Below, piece after piece: positions 34,186 through 41,997 of a stretch of DNA of 64,000 nucleotides. The position numbers and the translations under genes were made by a program. Numbering within the stretch: position 1 is the first letter of the stretch; the number at the start of each line of letters is the position of its first letter. Source of the DNA: Rhodocyclaceae bacterium (GTDB taxonomy: Bacteria > Pseudomonadota > Gammaproteobacteria > Burkholderiales > Rhodocyclaceae). The stretch spans positions 620,001 through 684,000 of the forward strand of contig JADJEF010000018.1 in assembly GCA_016702335.1 (NCBI GenBank), given 5' to 3'. Under the pieces are notes generated by a model. The model did not search any database, was not told the DNA's origin, and saw nothing but the letters and a program-made list of their open reading frames with translations.

Positions 34186-35184
34186 TCAGCGCGACGCGCG
34201 CCTTTGGTGCTGGTTAACAGCACGATTATGCGCGTCCAGCGTCTCAGAAAACGCGCTTGATCCATCTCCGCGCGCGACGAAATAGAGAAACGAGGTTTTG
34301 GGAGGGTTGCTCGCGGCCCTCAAGGCCATCACCCCTGGCAGGCAAATCGCCGTCGGTGGCAACCCGCCTCGGGTATAGGTGTTCCAGGGCGTGTCGGTTT
34401 GCAAATCAACACGCCGCAGGTTGCCATCGAAGCGTGCGCCCAACCCGTAAATGACCGTCGGGTCGGATTGCATCGGCATGCCGATACGCAGGCGATTGGC
34501 GAAGACCGAGGCGATGGTCGGTCGGTCCGAGGCGAGCCCCGTCTCCTTCTCAATCATTGAAGCGAGCACCAGCAGCTCATCAGGCGATCTCAATGGCAGG
34601 TCAGGGTTACGCTCCTGCCATGCCGCAGCGATGGCCCTCGCTTGGGCGGCGTGGGCGCGACGCAACACCTCCAGATTGCTGCTTTGCTTGTCAAACAGAT
34701 AGGTCTCTGGTGCAAAGCGGCCTTCGAGCGAGGTGCCGGCCATGCCCAAGCGGGCAGCCAATTGCGCATCGCTCAGGCTCGCCGAGTCGTGCGTCAGATC
34801 CGGATGGGCATTGAGCATGGCGCGAAACTCGCTCGCCGTTCTGCCCTCAACCAGGGTCAGTCGCCCGAGAGAGACATCGCCCCGGGTCAGTATGTCGATC
34901 AACCCTACCGGGGTCACACCCCGTTGCACTTCGTAGCTGCCCGCCTTGATTTGGGTGGCACGCCCCATGACGCGCCCCAGTAAGGCCAGTTGCCAGGCCG
35001 GCACACCGGCTCCTGCCGCCGAAATGATCTCGGCGGCGATAATCAGGCCGCTCCCACCGGGCACGGTAAACTCAAGGCGCTCGTTGGCCAGCGGCAAAGG
35101 CACCGTTGTCGCTTGACGAATCACCATAACCGCACCCATAGTAAGGATAATTACTAAGAAAAACAGTAGCTTGAGTAGGCGCAT
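34186..35184 (-). CDS. mltG: endolytic murein transglycosylase MltG
   Basis: A 332-aa YceG/MltG protein that cuts nascent glycan strands and so sets their length. One N-terminal membrane segment (~4-23), a LysM-like region (~35-110), then the catalytic domain with the essential Glu in ASMIEKETGLASDRP. YTRGGLPPTAICLPG and FLYFVARGDGSSAFSETL complete the signature. First gene of the mltG-tmk-holB-tatD-ankyrin operon; divergent from ygfZ. Confidence 0.95.
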   Translation of the reverse strand: MRLLKLLFFLVIILTMGAVMVIRQATTVPLPLANERLEFTVPGGSGLIIAAEIISAAGAGVPAWQLALLGRVMGRATQIKAGSYEVQRGVTPVGLIDILTRGDVSLGRLTLVEGRTASEFRAMLNAHPDLTHDSASLSDAQLAARLGMAGTSLEGRFAPETYLFDKQSSNLEVLRRAHAAQARAIAAAWQERNPDLPLRSPDELLVLASMIEKETGLASDRPTIASVFANRLRIGMPMQSDPTVIYGLGARFDGNLRRVDLQTDTPWNTYTRGGLPPTAICLPGVMALRAASNPPKTSFLYFVARGDGSSAFSETLDAHNRAVNQHQRRASR

Positions 35185-35286
35185 CAGGAAAGTCGAAACG
35201 CAACTTTAAGTGCGCTTGAGGTCATTGGTGGGATCTGCAAATAGGTGCCAGATGATAGCATTTGGCCCTACCTGACCTGAAAGACT

Positions 35287-36264
35287 ATGCTCGCCACTAT
35301 GACTGATCCAATGATTGATCGCACGGCCCTCCTCGCTCCTGAAGCACCGCTCTGGTCACGCCTTGACGATCAGGGGCTGATTCGCGCCAGCGGACCCGAC
35401 GCCGCCGATTTCCTGCAAAACCTGCTGACCAATGATGTTCAAAGCATTGCCCTTAACGAGATCCGTCTGGCGGGGTTTTGTACTCCGAAAGGCCGCCTCT
35501 TGGCCTTGTTCAGAGTGGTGCGCGACCCCTCGGCCAATGGCGATCTGCTCTTGATTCTGCCTCGAGAGGTGCTGCCTGGCATGCTCAAGAAGCTCTCTAT
35601 GTATGTACTTCGCGCCAAGGTGAAGCTGACCGATGCAAGCGCTGAATTCGCCCTGATCGGTATCGCAACCGCCGTGTCACCAGCGCCGACTTGCGGAAAC
35701 CTGCCACCGTTTCGCCTCAACAGCACCGACCGCCCTGCCCTGTGGATGATGCTTGCCCCGGTTACTCAGGCAACGACTGAGCTGTCCGACCTGAATCCCG
35801 AACGCGAAGTTGCCATTGAAACCTGGCATTGGCTGACGATTGCCGCAGGCTTGCCGCACGTTGAACTGGCGACGCAAGAGGCTTTCGTACCCCAAATGCT
35901 GAACATGGAATTACTTGCCGTCGCAGGCATCAGTTTCAGCAAGGGCTGTTACCCGGGCCAGGAAATCGTTGCGCGCACACAGTACCTGGGCAAGATCAAG
36001 CGCAGGATGGTGCGCGTGCGATTGTCGGCTTCGGCCAAGCCCGGCGATCAGGTCTTTGCTCCGGAATCAGGTGATCAACCCTGCGGTGCTCTGGTCTTCG
36101 TCGCTCGGTCGCCTGAATCCACTGGCGACATAGAGGCCCTGCTCTGCGCGCAAATCGCCGCTATCGAGGCGGGTTCAATTACGGTAGGAGCGCCAGTTGG
36201 GCCACCGCTCACCCTACTGGACTTGCCTTACGCGCTGGATGGTCCCGACACTCGCAAGCGCTAA
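35287..36264 (+). CDS. ygfZ: folate-binding protein YgfZ
   Basis: A 325-aa GcvT-like protein that helps keep Fe-S enzymes active with tetrahydrofolate. The family hallmark KGCYPGQEIVART (~218-230) with the key Cys is intact, and LLTNDVQSI and FCTPKGRLLALF mark the N-terminal domain. Residues ~129-138 (AVSPAPTCGN) are coded by a dispersed-repeat copy. Starts possible at 35287, 35299 or 35311. It is usual next to mltG in betaproteobacteria. Confidence 0.92.
   Translation: MLATMTDPMIDRTALLAPEAPLWSRLDDQGLIRASGPDAADFLQNLLTNDVQSIALNEIRLAGFCTPKGRLLALFRVVRDPSANGDLLLILPREVLPGMLKKLSMYVLRAKVKLTDASAEFALIGIATAVSPAPTCGNLPPFRLNSTDRPALWMMLAPVTQATTELSDLNPEREVAIETWHWLTIAAGLPHVELATQEAFVPQMLNMELLAVAGISFSKGCYPGQEIVARTQYLGKIKRRMVRVRLSASAKPGDQVFAPESGDQPCGALVFVARSPESTGDIEALLCAQIAAIEAGSITVGAPVGPPLTLLDLPYALDGPDTRKR
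35671..35700 (+). repeat. dispersed repeat copy 6 (in ygfZ)
   Basis: It reads GCCGTGTCA, then the core CCAGCGCCGACTT, then GCGGAAAC. Encodes AVSPAPTCGN between two strands of YgfZ. Confidence 0.9.
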
Positions 36265-36279
36265 TCGAGGTGCCCAGCG

Positions 36280-37044
36280 ATGTGCCTGATCGTGTTTGCG
36301 TGGCAGGTCCATGCTGATTTTCCGCTGGTGGTTGCGGCCAACCGCGACGAGTTTTACGCGCGCCCGAGCAAACCAGCGGCGTTCTGGCCAGAACACCCGC
36401 AGGTGCTGGCCGGGCGCGACGTTGCCGCGGGCGGCACGTGGCTGGGGATCACCCGGCAAGGACGCTTCGCGGCATTGACCAACTACCGCGACCCGGCCCA
36501 AACCGAGCTCGACCGCCCCTCGCGCGGGATGCTGGTGGCAGACTTTCTCACCGGGAGTACGCCTCCAGCCGACTACATTGCCGCTACGCAAGCCTTCGGA
36601 GCCTGCTGCAACGGCTATAACCTGCTGGTTGGTGATCGTACTGAACTGTGGTGGGCCTCAAACGTCAGCGGCGAAGCCCGTGCTCTTCCGCCCGGCGTAT
36701 ATGGGGTATCGAATCACTTGCTCGACACCGCTTGGCCGAAGGTGAGCGGGGCAAAGAACGCGTTTGAGGCGGCACTGGCTTCACTACCTGACGAATCAGC
36801 CATGCGTGCATTGCTTGCTGACCCGCGCGTTCATCCCGATCACCACCTGCCGGCCACCGGCATACCGATGGAATGGGAGCGAGCGCTATCCGCCGCCTTC
36901 ATTCACCTGCCAGGCTACGGCACCCGTGCCTCAACCATCGTGAAACTGGGGCGCGGAGCGCGGGCGAGATTCAGTTTTGACGAGCAGACCTGGTGGTCGG
37001 ATGGTGCTGGCGAACGCCGCCGGTATGCCCTGACGTCCTCTTGA
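36280..37044 (+). CDS. NRDE family protein (TANGO2-like)
   Basis: A 254-aa Ntn-hydrolase-fold protein of the NRDE/TANGO2 family. It begins MCLIVFAWQ, where Cys2 is the predicted N-terminal nucleophile after Met removal. It has the naming motif VVAANRDEFYARP, then GGTWLGITRQGRFAALTNYR. TANGO2 relatives have been linked to heme or lipid handling; the bacterial substrate is not known. It follows ygfZ by 15 bp and is likely cotranscribed. Confidence 0.9.
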   Translation: MCLIVFAWQVHADFPLVVAANRDEFYARPSKPAAFWPEHPQVLAGRDVAAGGTWLGITRQGRFAALTNYRDPAQTELDRPSRGMLVADFLTGSTPPADYIAATQAFGACCNGYNLLVGDRTELWWASNVSGEARALPPGVYGVSNHLLDTAWPKVSGAKNAFEAALASLPDESAMRALLADPRVHPDHHLPATGIPMEWERALSAAFIHLPGYGTRASTIVKLGRGARARFSFDEQTWWSDGAGERRRYALTSS

Positions 37045-37066
37045 GCCCGACTGTACCCAGAAAAAT

Positions 37067-37456
37067 TCAGCCGACCGACAAAGGCACCCGGTGGGTTTCG
37101 ATGTGGTGACAGAAATCGGTAAAAGCGGTTTCCAGTTGGTTGACCAGGACACTGATGTCAGGATCCAGTTCGTACTTTGTGCCTTTTTCGAGGGCCGCGG
37201 CGAGCATCGCTAAGCGTTGTGCACCCACATTGCCGGCCGATGACTTTAGCGAGTGCGCCGAGCGATTGAATACTTCGCGGTTGGTTGCCGGCAAAGCGTC
37301 GCGCATGAGGGTCAGGTTGGCATTGAAGTCGTCGACAAACATGTCCACCAGTTCAAGCGGCGTCATGCCGGCGGCTCCGGTAATTTCGCGCAAAACCGGC
37401 TCGTCGAGCACTGGCGCTGCGGCCAAGTCGTTTAGGAGGCGTGTCAAGTCATTCAT
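37067..37456 (-). CDS. stand-alone HPt phosphotransfer protein
   Basis: A 129-aa protein with one histidine phosphotransfer domain. The phosphorylated His is in SAHSLKSSAGNVGAQRL (~68-84) on a four-helix bundle. It carries phosphate between receiver domains. It is 4 bp after the L,D-transpeptidase/GNAT gene on the same strand. The three-kinase operon 1.5 kb away could use it, although two of those kinases already have their own HPt domains. Confidence 0.88.
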   Translation of the reverse strand: MNDLTRLLNDLAAAPVLDEPVLREITGAAGMTPLELVDMFVDDFNANLTLMRDALPATNREVFNRSAHSLKSSAGNVGAQRLAMLAAALEKGTKYELDPDISVLVNQLETAFTDFCHHIETHRVPLSVG

Positions 37457-37460
37457 ACAG

Positions 37461-38357
37461 TTAGCTTTCGCTGCGCAGCATTGCTTGATGGATTATGCCT
37501 GCTTCCAGGAACTCAGGCCCTTCGCTGGTAAAGCCGAACTGCCGATAAAAGCCGGCTGCATGGGTCTGGGCGTTAAGGCGCAGTTCGTTTTGCCCGCGTT
37601 GCTGCGCAGCTTCCATCAGTGCCAGCAGCAGCGCACGCCCCACGCCAAGACAGCGCTGATTCGGCAGCACCGCCATGCGCCCGATGTGACCATCGGGCAG
37701 CAGGCGACCGGTACCGACAGCCTGCCCGGTCGCATCCAGCGCCAGTGCGTGCACGCACAGGGGATCGTTTTTGTCCATCTCGATCTCGGGGGGCACGCCT
37801 TGCTCGTCGACAAAAACGGTGGTACGCACGCTCCGGGCAGGCGTTGAGAGATCGTCCCACACGCCGGTAATGATCTGGAAATCGTCAATATCCACGCGCG
37901 TGCCGGGGGGGACACGGTCGAACAGGTCGATCAGGTCGTCGTTATGCATGCGCACGCAGCCAATCGAGCCCGGCGTACCCATCTGGGCCGTATCCGGGCT
38001 GCCATGAATGTAAATATAGCGGCGCATGGTGTCGACTTCCCCCAGACGATTAAAGCCTGGCTGCCTGCCCGAGAGCCAAAGCAGGCGCGTGAGCATCCAG
38101 TCGCGTCCGGGAAACTGCTCGGCCAGCGTCGGCGTCCAGAGCTCACCGGTCGGCCGCCTCCCGACAAACACCGTGTTCGCCGCGGCTCCGGCACCAATTT
38201 TGGCGCGCACGCTGTGTTGGCCGCGCGGGGTGCAAAAACTGCCACGCCGCTCGCCTGGCCCGTTCTTGGCGGTTGAAACCAAATACCGTCGAACCATGGC
38301 CGCCCGCTCATCGTAGAGAGTCAGCGTCTGGGCCGGGATGCTAACGACAATGCGCAT
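37461..38357 (-). CDS. fused L,D-transpeptidase (YkuD) and GNAT acetyltransferase
   Basis: A 298-aa two-domain protein. Residues ~1-160 are a YkuD domain: MRIVVSIPAQTLTLYDER, then YIYIHGSPDTAQMGTPGSIG followed by CVRM, which is the HG...S-G-C-R catalytic motif. Residues ~175-298 are a GNAT acetyltransferase of the ElaA/YjcF type (VFVDEQGVPPEIEMDKND, then GRMAVLPNQRCLGVGRALLL and FYRQFGFTSEGPEFLEAGI). L,D-transpeptidases normally act in the periplasm, yet there is no signal peptide and the GNAT half needs cytoplasmic acetyl-CoA. The junction is in frame without stop. A G7 run codes part of the linker. Function unknown. Confidence 0.82.
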   Translation of the reverse strand: MRIVVSIPAQTLTLYDERAAMVRRYLVSTAKNGPGERRGSFCTPRGQHSVRAKIGAGAAANTVFVGRRPTGELWTPTLAEQFPGRDWMLTRLLWLSGRQPGFNRLGEVDTMRRYIYIHGSPDTAQMGTPGSIGCVRMHNDDLIDLFDRVPPGTRVDIDDFQIITGVWDDLSTPARSVRTTVFVDEQGVPPEIEMDKNDPLCVHALALDATGQAVGTGRLLPDGHIGRMAVLPNQRCLGVGRALLLALMEAAQQRGQNELRLNAQTHAAGFYRQFGFTSEGPEFLEAGIIHQAMLRSES

Positions 38358-38374
38358 AGGTCGTAACGCTAAAT

Positions 38375-38857
38375 TCAGGCAATCGCCGTGCGCTGCCGAC
38401 GGGCAGAAAAGAAACTCGACAGCAAGCGACCACAGTCATCGGCAAGCACGCCGCCTTCAATTTGAGCGTGATGATTCAGACGCGGCTCGGCAAACAGATC
38501 AATGACACTGCCGTTCGCCCCTGTTTTCGGGTCACGCGCGCCATAGACAACTCGGGCAACCCGGCTGTGCAAAATCGCCCCGGCACACATGGCGCAGGGT
38601 TCCAGTGTGACATAGAGCGTACAACCGGGCAGACGGTAGTTGGCCTCAATGGCCGCTGCGGCACGCAAGGCCATGATTTCGGCGTGGGCCGTTGGGTCAT
38701 GTGCGCCGATTGGGCGGTTAAAGCCCTCGCCTATGACCACACCCTCACGAACGACAAGCGCCCCGACCGGCACTTCGCCGAGTGTGGCGGCCTGCCGGGC
38801 GAGGTCCAGAGCGCGCGCCATGAACTGCTCGTCATCATGGAATAAATTCATCTTCAT
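38375..38857 (-). CDS. tadA: tRNA-specific adenosine deaminase
   Basis: A 160-aa zinc deaminase that makes inosine at position 34 of tRNA-Arg(ACG). Zinc and catalytic motifs are visible: TAHAEIMAL (HAE) and TLEPCAMCAGAI (PCxxC). Starts: ATG 38857 (MKMNLFHDD) or ATG 38851. It lies 17 bp before the L,D-transpeptidase/GNAT gene and starts an operon of three. Confidence 0.94.
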   Translation of the reverse strand: MKMNLFHDDEQFMARALDLARQAATLGEVPVGALVVREGVVIGEGFNRPIGAHDPTAHAEIMALRAAAAIEANYRLPGCTLYVTLEPCAMCAGAILHSRVARVVYGARDPKTGANGSVIDLFAEPRLNHHAQIEGGVLADDCGRLLSSFFSARRQRTAIA

Positions 38858-38925
38858 ATTATGGCAGCGCGTGATATCCCGTGATTCGGGTAAATTGTCG
38901 GTGTAAAAATCCTTACACATTTGCC

Positions 38926-39594
38926 ATGACTGACATCGCTACCTCGCCCGCCCCTGTCGCTACTGCAAGCAAAGCACGCGAAATATTTCTCGTGAGCGTT
39001 GTCTTTTTGCTGGTGATCGCGGCCAATATCCCCGCCGAGGTGCTCACTGAGCTTCGTATCGAGCGCGATGTTTTGATCGGCTCACTGGGCTTGCTCATTT
39101 TTCTGGCGCTGTTTCTCTACCTCAAGGTTTTCTTCTTCCTGGCCTATGCCAGCATGATTGTCGGAGCCAACTTGCCTGACCACATGGCTGACGCGTTAGG
39201 CATTTCGCAGGGACCGATGCTGATTGCCCTGGTCGTGATGGTCACCGGATCAATCATCAATAGTCTGGGTATGTACGTGCCAATCGGCTCGGGTATTCGC
39301 CGCAAAGGCAACCCGGCGGCGCTCGAGAGTTTGATCAAAGCCATAGAGAGGCAGCGGCTGACGGGAGTCACCGCCATTCTGGAACTCCACTTTGACATTA
39401 ATCAACCCGGTATAAAAGGGTTAACGCCGCTCATGGCTGCCGCTCTTACCGGTGAAGCAAGAATTGTCGCTGCACTACTCAATGCCGGTGCGGACCGTTC
39501 GATCTCCGGGCCCGACGGTACGGCGGCTCAGATTGCAGCCAAGGCGGGCTTTCCGGTGCTGGCAGGCCTGTTGGCGGATAAGGCATCCGCCTGA
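38926..39594 (+). CDS. membrane protein with C-terminal ankyrin repeats
   Basis: A 222-aa protein. Three or four hydrophobic segments lie at ~19-37, 48-68, 75-90 and 102-120. Residues ~130-220 hold two to three ankyrin repeats (GLTPLMAAALTGEARIVAALL, GADRSISGPDGTAAQIAAKA) that should face the cytoplasm. No family name is known to me. It stands 29 bp before the REC-kinase gene on the same strand and may start the sensory operon. Confidence 0.75.
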   Translation: MTDIATSPAPVATASKAREIFLVSVVFLLVIAANIPAEVLTELRIERDVLIGSLGLLIFLALFLYLKVFFFLAYASMIVGANLPDHMADALGISQGPMLIALVVMVTGSIINSLGMYVPIGSGIRRKGNPAALESLIKAIERQRLTGVTAILELHFDINQPGIKGLTPLMAAALTGEARIVAALLNAGADRSISGPDGTAAQIAAKAGFPVLAGLLADKASA

Positions 39595-39623
39595 TTCGAA
39601 TCCGACCATATCCAGTACGCGAC

Positions 39624-40880
39624 ATGACTATCACTTCTACTGAGAGCGCACAATCATCATTGCTGATCGTCGATGATCAGCCCATCAACATCCAGCTGCT
39701 GTATCAGATTTTCAGCGCCGATCACGAAGTGTTCATGGCGACCAGCGGTGTGCAGGCACTGGAATTTTGTGCAGGCCAGCTACCCGACCTGATCCTGCTC
39801 GATGTGATGATGCCGGACATGGATGGCCACGAGGTCTGCCGACGTCTGAAGGCCGATCCCCGTACGCGTGACATTCCGGTGATCTTTGTCACCGCCCAGA
39901 ACGATCCAAAGGATGAGGCGCAGGGGCTGGCACTGGGTGCCGTCGACTTTATTTTCAAGCCGGTGAACGCGGCGGTGGTGCGCGCACGGGTACACACGCA
40001 TCTGCTGTTGCGCGCCAGTTTGCAGCAGGTGCGCGAACTCAACGAAAGCCTCGAACTACGTGTCGCCGAGCGCACGGCCGAACTGCAATTGGCGATGGAT
40101 AGTTTGCATAAATCGCAGGAGCAACTGGCCAGCAGCGAAGCCAAGGCGACGCTGAGCACGCTGGTCGCCAGTGTTTCCCACGAAATGGGCACTCCCATTG
40201 GCAACAGTGTGATGGCAGCCAGCACCTTGACCGATAACGCGAAGTCTTTCGCACAGATGATTGAATCAGGCAGCCTCAAGCGGTCGGATCTGGCGAATTT
40301 TGTTTCCTCGCTGACCGAGGGCACGGGCATGCTGCTGCGCAATCTGGAGCGTGCCAAAGAGCTGTTGAGCAGTTTCCGTCAAGTGGCGGCAGACCAGGCC
40401 AGCGAACAGCGGCGCGAGTTTGATCTGGCGGAAGTGATCAGGGAAATCATCGGCACCCTGACACCCACACTCAAGCGCCATCCGCATCGTGTGGTGGTCG
40501 ATATTGCGCCGGGCATCGTCATGGACTCGCAACCCGGCCCGCTCGGGCAGATCATCATCAATCTGATCAACAACGCCTATCTGCATGCCTTTGAGGGCCG
40601 CACGGACGGGGTGCTGACCATCCATGCCGAAGATCAGGGCGACAAGGTGGCGCTGAGCGTGACAGACAATGGATGCGGCATTCCGGAGGAAAATCTGGCC
40701 AAGCTGTTCAAGCCATTTTTCAGCACCAAGATCGGCCATGGTGGAACAGGGTTGGGCATGGCCATCGTAGAAAATCTGGTCAATAAAACCCTCGGCGGAC
40801 AGGTCAGCGTACAGTCGGTGGTGGGCCAGGGCACCCGCTTCGATATTCTCTTGCCGAAAACACTTGGTGGCAATTCATGA
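39624..40880 (+). CDS. hybrid response-regulator/histidine kinase (REC-HK, soluble)
   Basis: A 418-aa cytoplasmic protein. The receiver domain (~10-130) has LLIVDDQPINIQLL and the phospho-Asp in LILLDVMMPDMDGHEVC. A coiled coil follows (~133-175). The HisKA-like segment has His186 in ASVSHEMGTPIGNS, and the ATPase domain (~280-415) has INLINNAYLHAF, DNGCGIPEEN and GGTGLGMAIV. It has no membrane segment and no sensor domain, so its input must come through the receiver. Its stop overlaps the next start as ATGA. Confidence 0.9.
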   Translation: MTITSTESAQSSLLIVDDQPINIQLLYQIFSADHEVFMATSGVQALEFCAGQLPDLILLDVMMPDMDGHEVCRRLKADPRTRDIPVIFVTAQNDPKDEAQGLALGAVDFIFKPVNAAVVRARVHTHLLLRASLQQVRELNESLELRVAERTAELQLAMDSLHKSQEQLASSEAKATLSTLVASVSHEMGTPIGNSVMAASTLTDNAKSFAQMIESGSLKRSDLANFVSSLTEGTGMLLRNLERAKELLSSFRQVAADQASEQRREFDLAEVIREIIGTLTPTLKRHPHRVVVDIAPGIVMDSQPGPLGQIIINLINNAYLHAFEGRTDGVLTIHAEDQGDKVALSVTDNGCGIPEENLAKLFKPFFSTKIGHGGTGLGMAIVENLVNKTLGGQVSVQSVVGQGTRFDILLPKTLGGNS

Positions 40881-41977
40881 ACGCAGGTCGACTTTCGAAC
40901 CCGCTACACGCACTGGCAGCGCTGGCCGCGTTGGCAATACTGGGTCTGCTGACCGCCGCCCCGGGGAACGCCGCCGAGTATTACGACAGCTACGACCTTA
41001 CCCCGCGCACCGATACCGTCGATCTGGGCGTGCAACCCAATGCCTGGCCTCTGGCTTTCATCAGCGCAGTGATGCAGCGCGACAAGTTGCTCGCTGCCGA
41101 GCTCAAAACCAAGGGCATTAGTCTGCGCACCTTTGCCTTCAGAAAAGGCAACGATGTGTACAAGCTGGTCGGCAACGGCAAGCTGGAAATGGCCTTCCTT
41201 GGCGATATGCCGACCGTTAACGCCATCGCCACCACGCCCACCGTGGTGATCGGGCTGGGCAAGCGTAATTTTTCTTCGGTGGTGGCACGCGATTATTCGC
41301 GGCTGGAAGAGTTGCGTGGCAAGAAGATCGGTTACTCCGCCGGATCATCCTCGCATCTGGTTTTGTTGCGCGGGTTGGAAGCGGCGAAGATGACCGAAGA
41401 GGATATCGAACTGGTGACCCTGGAACCTGCGCAAATGCCCGACGCGCTGGAAAACGAGCAGGTCGCTGCCTATTCCGCCTGGGAACCGACCCCCTCGATG
41501 TCGCTGGCGCGCAATCCGCGCAACCGGGCAATCTATCGCGGTATGAGCACCGACTGGCTGGTGTTCTCGCGCGATTTCTCCGACAAGCAGCCGGAGGTTG
41601 CCGCACTGCTGACGGCATCCTACGTGCGCGCCATCAACTGGATGCGGCAGAAGAGCGCCAATCTCGACCTTGCTGCGGACTGGGTGATTGCCGACTCTAC
41701 CGCATTCACCGGCAAACCACCCGCCTTGCCTCGGCCCAAGGTCATCGACATTGCGCGCAAGGATCTGCTCGACGTGCCCGGTGCGCCGTCGATTCCCGCG
41801 CAGGTGGATGGCGCACCGCCGCTGACGCGCGAGTTGGCCTTTCTCAAAGCCCAGGGCCGCCTGCCGGCGGACTTCGACGACAGCCTGCTGAGCAAGGCCT
41901 TCGCGTATGACGGCCTGAAGCGGGTACAAGCCGACCCCAAACGGCATCGCCTGTACCAGTTTGACTACGCAAAGTGA
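40877..41977 (+). CDS. periplasmic substrate-binding protein (NitT/TauT-like)
   Basis: A 366-aa secreted binding protein. Signal peptide ~1-33 (ends AAPGNAAEYY). The NMT1/SsuA fold is seen in DLGVQPNAWPLAFISAV, GKLEMAFLGDMPTVNAI, LRGKKIGYSAGSSSHLVL and EQVAAYSAWEPTPS. Such proteins usually feed an ABC transporter, but no permease or ATPase is nearby; kinase genes flank it and overlap it. A role as a solute co-receptor for the kinases is the likely reading. The ligand is unknown (taurine, nitrate, sulfonate or pyrimidine types are possible). Confidence 0.85.
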   Translation: MNAGRLSNPLHALAALAALAILGLLTAAPGNAAEYYDSYDLTPRTDTVDLGVQPNAWPLAFISAVMQRDKLLAAELKTKGISLRTFAFRKGNDVYKLVGNGKLEMAFLGDMPTVNAIATTPTVVIGLGKRNFSSVVARDYSRLEELRGKKIGYSAGSSSHLVLLRGLEAAKMTEEDIELVTLEPAQMPDALENEQVAAYSAWEPTPSMSLARNPRNRAIYRGMSTDWLVFSRDFSDKQPEVAALLTASYVRAINWMRQKSANLDLAADWVIADSTAFTGKPPALPRPKVIDIARKDLLDVPGAPSIPAQVDGAPPLTRELAFLKAQGRLPADFDDSLLSKAFAYDGLKRVQADPKRHRLYQFDYAK

Positions 41978-41997
41978 GCTGACGTCCGACCTGCATT

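Noticed and set aside
37905..37911. G7 run in the L,D-transpeptidase/GNAT gene as a phase-variation site
   Set aside because: Runs of seven also occur in acnB and look like ordinary GC-rich coding; too short for a strong claim.
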